This document shows, piece after piece, positions 61,040 to 64,000 of a DNA stretch of 64,000 bases (within the stretch, counting starts at the first letter, position 1; every line of letters starts with the position of its first letter). Source of the stretch: Asticcacaulis sp. AC460 (GTDB lineage Bacteria > Pseudomonadota > Alphaproteobacteria > Caulobacterales > Caulobacteraceae); the NCBI RefSeq assembly GCF_000495795.1, contig NZ_AWGD01000025.1:1-64000 (forward strand), read 5' to 3'. The position numbers and the translations under genes were made by a program. The notes beneath the pieces are model-generated. The model did not search any database and had not been told where the DNA came from. It saw only the letters and a program-made list of their open reading frames with translations.

Positions 61040-64000
61040 ATGGCGTTAAACGGGGCGGCGACGGGACTCGGAAAGGTCAAGAGTTGGGCATTGCTGCATG
61101 TGCGAAAGGCCGTCAGGTCCCTCAGGCCTGCACCGCCGGTTCCCGGCCTGGCCCTGGCTGATCGGCTTGCCGTCGACATCGCTGAACAAGCCGCCGTTCC
61201 GGCCACCCCGGCACAACTTGGGCCGCTGGCCAACAGCCTGGCGGACCTGCTGGAACTGCAACCAGCGCAGGACGTTTTAGCCCGCTTCGTGCTGCCTGAA
61301 CCGGAAGTTTCAACCGACGGAGTACGACAAGAGCCTTTGCGGCAACTGGTTGAGGCGGTGCTGGCGGAGTCCCTTGACCGCGATCACATGCAGGCGCTGG
61401 TCGATATGGCGGCCCAGGCCAAGGACGCCGGCGCCGCCCATGCCGAAATCGGTTTTCATCGTGTCCTGGCGCTTCGCCAGCCTGACTTCTATTGGCCGCA
61501 CTACCGCCTCGCGGTCCATGAGCTGGAAGGCGGCGAGGCCGAGAAGGCCTTGGTGCGCCTGACAAGGGTCACCGAGACCGAACCCACCTTTGCCTGGGGC
61601 TGGTACCACCGTGCCCTGGCCGAAGAAGCGGTGCTGGGCGCCAGCGCCAGCGCGACCTCCATACTCCAAGCCGTGGCCCTGGACACGGATGACCAACTGA
61701 GTTTCCTGGTGCAGGGGTTCTGCGTACTGACGCATGAAACCTGGTCCGAGGACGCAGCCGATCTGCTGAACAGCATCCTGCAGCATCGCGCCTTTTCCGA
61801 TTTTGATCTGCATCGTGTAATCGCCGCTCTTGGGCGCGTCATGACGGCGGACGCGATCGTGATCGACCCGGGGCTCATGAAGTCGGCGCTGGACAAGGAC
61901 CTGGCTGAAGCCCAGTGGCAAGGCGGAGTGACCGCCAACTGGTGGCCGGTGCATGTGGCGCTTAGCCTGTGCGCGATGGCCGCGCGGTCTGCGACGGCGC
62001 TGGACCTGTTCCGCCGTGGCATTATGGCGGTTCGTGTGTCCATCTCGCGCGGACAGGCCTTCCAGATTTTCGCCGAGCACCTGCGTGCGCCGGCAACCGC
62101 CATTCTTGAGGATCTGGCTGCAACGGAAAATCTGGGTGACGTCACCGATCTTCTCGACCTCGCGGAAGCGTTTCTCACCGACTTTTATGAAGGCCCGCTG
62201 GCCGAAGCCGCACTGGCGATCGTCGCCGCCCAGACGCTCGATGCGGCACAGGCGCGACGTTCCCGGCACCTTCGCATCCGCGCGCTGAGCCAGCGTGGCG
62301 CCACGACCGAACTGGTCGATACACTCTCCGAACTGAAGGCGAGCGAACTGGAAGGCGATACGGCCTTCCTGTTTGCGGACATTCGCGGCCGGCTGGCGCT
62401 GGCCGCCGATTCGGGAGCGCAGACGCTCAAGGTCATCGAGGCGACCATGAAGCGTGTTGCGGCTTCAAAGCGTTTGTCGGACCAGGACCGTCTCAAGATC
62501 GGGCGGATGCTGGACGAAGCCGCCGAGCGTGCCTTTACGCTGGTCTATGACGACTTCAAGGCGATCGCCCAGGACGGTAACGAGCAGGCGCAGGCGCGCG
62601 CCTGGCAAAAGGGGCTTCAGCGTATTGTCTCCGCCATCGCGCGGATCGAGGACCTCAAACACCGGTCGTCGTCCTTGCCGCGGCCGGGCCTGTTGCGGCG
62701 CAAGGTCGTCATCCTGACCAGTCCTTATCTGCAGCAGGTTCGTCACTACCGCGCCGAGCAGATGTCCGACCTCCTGGACGAGATGGGCATCTATCATGAG
62801 ATGCACGACCTGAATGAGCTGTCGCCCGACCAGGCCCGGCATATCTGCGCCGATGCCTCGGTTGTGCTGTTCCAGCGTCAGCCGGCAACGCCTTTCGTGT
62901 TGCGCCTGATGTTCGCCATGCGCAGCCTGGGGACGAAAGTCCTGTATGACATTGACGACCTGATTTTCGACCAGAAGCACTTTCCGCCGCCGCTTTCGGA
63001 CTACGAGGGCAATATCGATCGCGGCACCTATGTCCACCTGACATTTGACTGCGCCATGTTCCTTGAGGCTCTGAATGCGGCCGACGAGATCGTGGTGTCG
63101 ACCGAGCCGCTGCGCCGGCAGGTTCAGTCTGTTCTGCGGACTGACAAGCCCATCCACCTGCGCAGGAACTTCGCCGGCTATGTCGTCGAACAGGCGGGTA
63201 TCCGCAGCCTGGCCCGGGAGACAGCCAAGGCGGCCGAAGCGGCGGACGACACCGTGCGTATCTTCTATGGCAGCGGCACCAAGGCGCACAAAACCTACTT
63301 CGTTGAAACCGTCATTCCGGCCCTGGTATCGGTACTGAAAACCCACCCCAAGGCCCGCCTCGTCCTGGTTGGGAATTTTCCCGAACTGCCCCTGTTCGAG
63401 GAGGTCCGCGATCGTCTCGACCTGCTCGAACCCAATCTGGCCTTCGGTGATTTCCTGGACCTGATGTCGCAGTTCGATATCAGCATCGCGCCGCTGAACC
63501 TGTCAGAAGCTACCGACGCCAAGAGCGAGCTGAAATGGTTCGAAGCGGCGGCGGTCGGCCTGGCCTCGGTCGTGTCGCCGACCCAGAACTACCGCGACGT
63601 CCTCAAGGATGGGCGCCATGCTCTGTTCGCGCTGACGACGCAAGAGTGGGAGACCGCCCTGGGGCGGCTGATCCAGGATGCCGGTCTGCGTGCGAAGCTG
63701 GTGGCGGCCTCGCGCAAGCTGATTGAGACGCGTTACACGACCGCCTATTGGGCCGGGCAGGTCCGCAAGAGCGGCATGCTGGACGTGGCTGCGGCGCACT
63801 ATCTGCCGGCGGCGGCGCAAAAGAAGCGCCTGCTGGTGGTAAATACCTTCTTCTGGCCGCAGTCGATCGGCGGGGCGACCCGTATTGCCGAGTCCTATGT
63901 CGATGATCTCAGCGCCCGCTACGGCAGTGAGTATGACATATTCGTACTGTGCGCCAATGCCGATCCGGATCATAACTCCGCCTTCCAATGCGACTATCTG
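61040..64000 (+). CDS. Large multidomain glycosyltransferase, cut by window end
   Basis: An open frame of 987 codons with no stop before the window ends. Residues 1-540 are mostly helical and Ala/Leu-rich with no motif I recognise; the pattern hints at TPR-like or other solenoid repeats. From about residue 555, a GT4-type domain appears: VVILTSPYLQQVRHYRAEQM, VLYDIDDLIFD, RIFYGSGTKAHKTYF and DISIAPLNLSEATDAKSELK. At about 930 a second start-like motif LLVVNTFFWPQSIGGATR suggests another GT4 domain beyond the window. AGGATGAGACA precedes the ATG at 61040. It is the rightmost visible gene of the glycan locus. Confidence 0.85.
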   Translation, partial: MALNGAATGLGKVKSWALLHVRKAVRSLRPAPPVPGLALADRLAVDIAEQAAVPATPAQLGPLANSLADLLELQPAQDVLARFVLPEPEVSTDGVRQEPLRQLVEAVLAESLDRDHMQALVDMAAQAKDAGAAHAEIGFHRVLALRQPDFYWPHYRLAVHELEGGEAEKALVRLTRVTETEPTFAWGWYHRALAEEAVLGASASATSILQAVALDTDDQLSFLVQGFCVLTHETWSEDAADLLNSILQHRAFSDFDLHRVIAALGRVMTADAIVIDPGLMKSALDKDLAEAQWQGGVTANWWPVHVALSLCAMAARSATALDLFRRGIMAVRVSISRGQAFQIFAEHLRAPATAILEDLAATENLGDVTDLLDLAEAFLTDFYEGPLAEAALAIVAAQTLDAAQARRSRHLRIRALSQRGATTELVDTLSELKASELEGDTAFLFADIRGRLALAADSGAQTLKVIEATMKRVAASKRLSDQDRLKIGRMLDEAAERAFTLVYDDFKAIAQDGNEQAQARAWQKGLQRIVSAIARIEDLKHRSSSLPRPGLLRRKVVILTSPYLQQVRHYRAEQMSDLLDEMGIYHEMHDLNELSPDQARHICADASVVLFQRQPATPFVLRLMFAMRSLGTKVLYDIDDLIFDQKHFPPPLSDYEGNIDRGTYVHLTFDCAMFLEALNAADEIVVSTEPLRRQVQSVLRTDKPIHLRRNFAGYVVEQAGIRSLARETAKAAEAADDTVRIFYGSGTKAHKTYFVETVIPALVSVLKTHPKARLVLVGNFPELPLFEEVRDRLDLLEPNLAFGDFLDLMSQFDISIAPLNLSEATDAKSELKWFEAAAVGLASVVSPTQNYRDVLKDGRHALFALTTQEWETALGRLIQDAGLRAKLVAASRKLIETRYTTAYWAGQVRKSGMLDVAAAHYLPAAAQKKRLLVVNTFFWPQSIGGATRIAESYVDDLSARYGSEYDIFVLCANADPDHNSAFQCDYL

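Noticed and set aside
61310-62269. 319-residue minus-strand frame within the right-end glycosyltransferase
   Set aside because: Antisense of a continuous 987-codon frame that has a ribosome-binding site and GT4 motifs.
1-64000. CRISPR array, rRNA or tRNA genes, integrase or transposase genes
   Set aside because: No spaced direct repeats, no recognisable RNA gene and no recombinase motif were seen on either strand.

Overview
The window looks like a chromosomal segment of an alphaproteobacterium of the Caulobacteraceae, with Asticcacaulis or a close relative as the best guess. The grounds are high GC with strong GC3 bias, a LacI-regulated polysaccharide locus carrying a tryptophan-halogenase-like protein, an RND pump with a NodT-type outer-membrane partner, and palindromic AGAGCGC-type intergenic repeats. 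Genus assignment is inference; no rRNA or tRNA gene is present.

Layout. (1) 1-4.2 kb: end of a MoxR ATPase, then DUF58, SpoIIM-like and RDD membrane proteins in one operon, facing a multi-pass membrane protein. (2) 4.3-9.3 kb: UDP-glucose dehydrogenase, a soluble double-PAS hybrid histidine kinase and a soluble chemoreceptor. (3) 9.3-17 kb: a carbohydrate-use locus with LacI regulator, halogenase-like flavoprotein, secreted GH16 glucanase, sodium/sugar symporter and a DUF885 peptidase-like protein; two LacI-type operator candidates lie in its promoter gaps. (4) 17-25 kb: an MBL-fold hydrolase/epimerase pair and an adaptor-pump-NodT RND operon whose last gene carries a 192-bp palindromic repeat inside its reading frame. 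(5) 25-64 kb: one very long surface-glycan locus.

The glycan locus holds an ABC exporter pair (Wzt/Wzm type), GT2, GT4, GT41 and GT61 glycosyltransferases, GalE, five polysaccharide pyruvyl transferase family proteins (three of them 384-residue paralogues), a CDP-glucose-derived deoxysugar operon with a C-methyltransferase, a sugar O-acetyltransferase-like SGNH protein, a LamG-like protein, and several proteins sharing a small beta-rich domain of unknown role. Together they would make nucleotide sugars (UDP-glucuronate, UDP-galactose, a CDP-linked branched deoxysugar), assemble a heavily modified glycan on the cytoplasmic face and export it through the ABC transporter.

The most notable structural feature is that the GT41 plus CDP-sugar operon (45.0-51.8 kb) is bracketed by two same-length (102 bp) direct copies of a palindromic repeat, as if it were a sugar cassette. 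Other features worth following are a conserved leader with a TTG start before two pyruvyl transferase genes and a recurring ATGTTGC-NNN-GCAACAT palindrome upstream of glycan genes.
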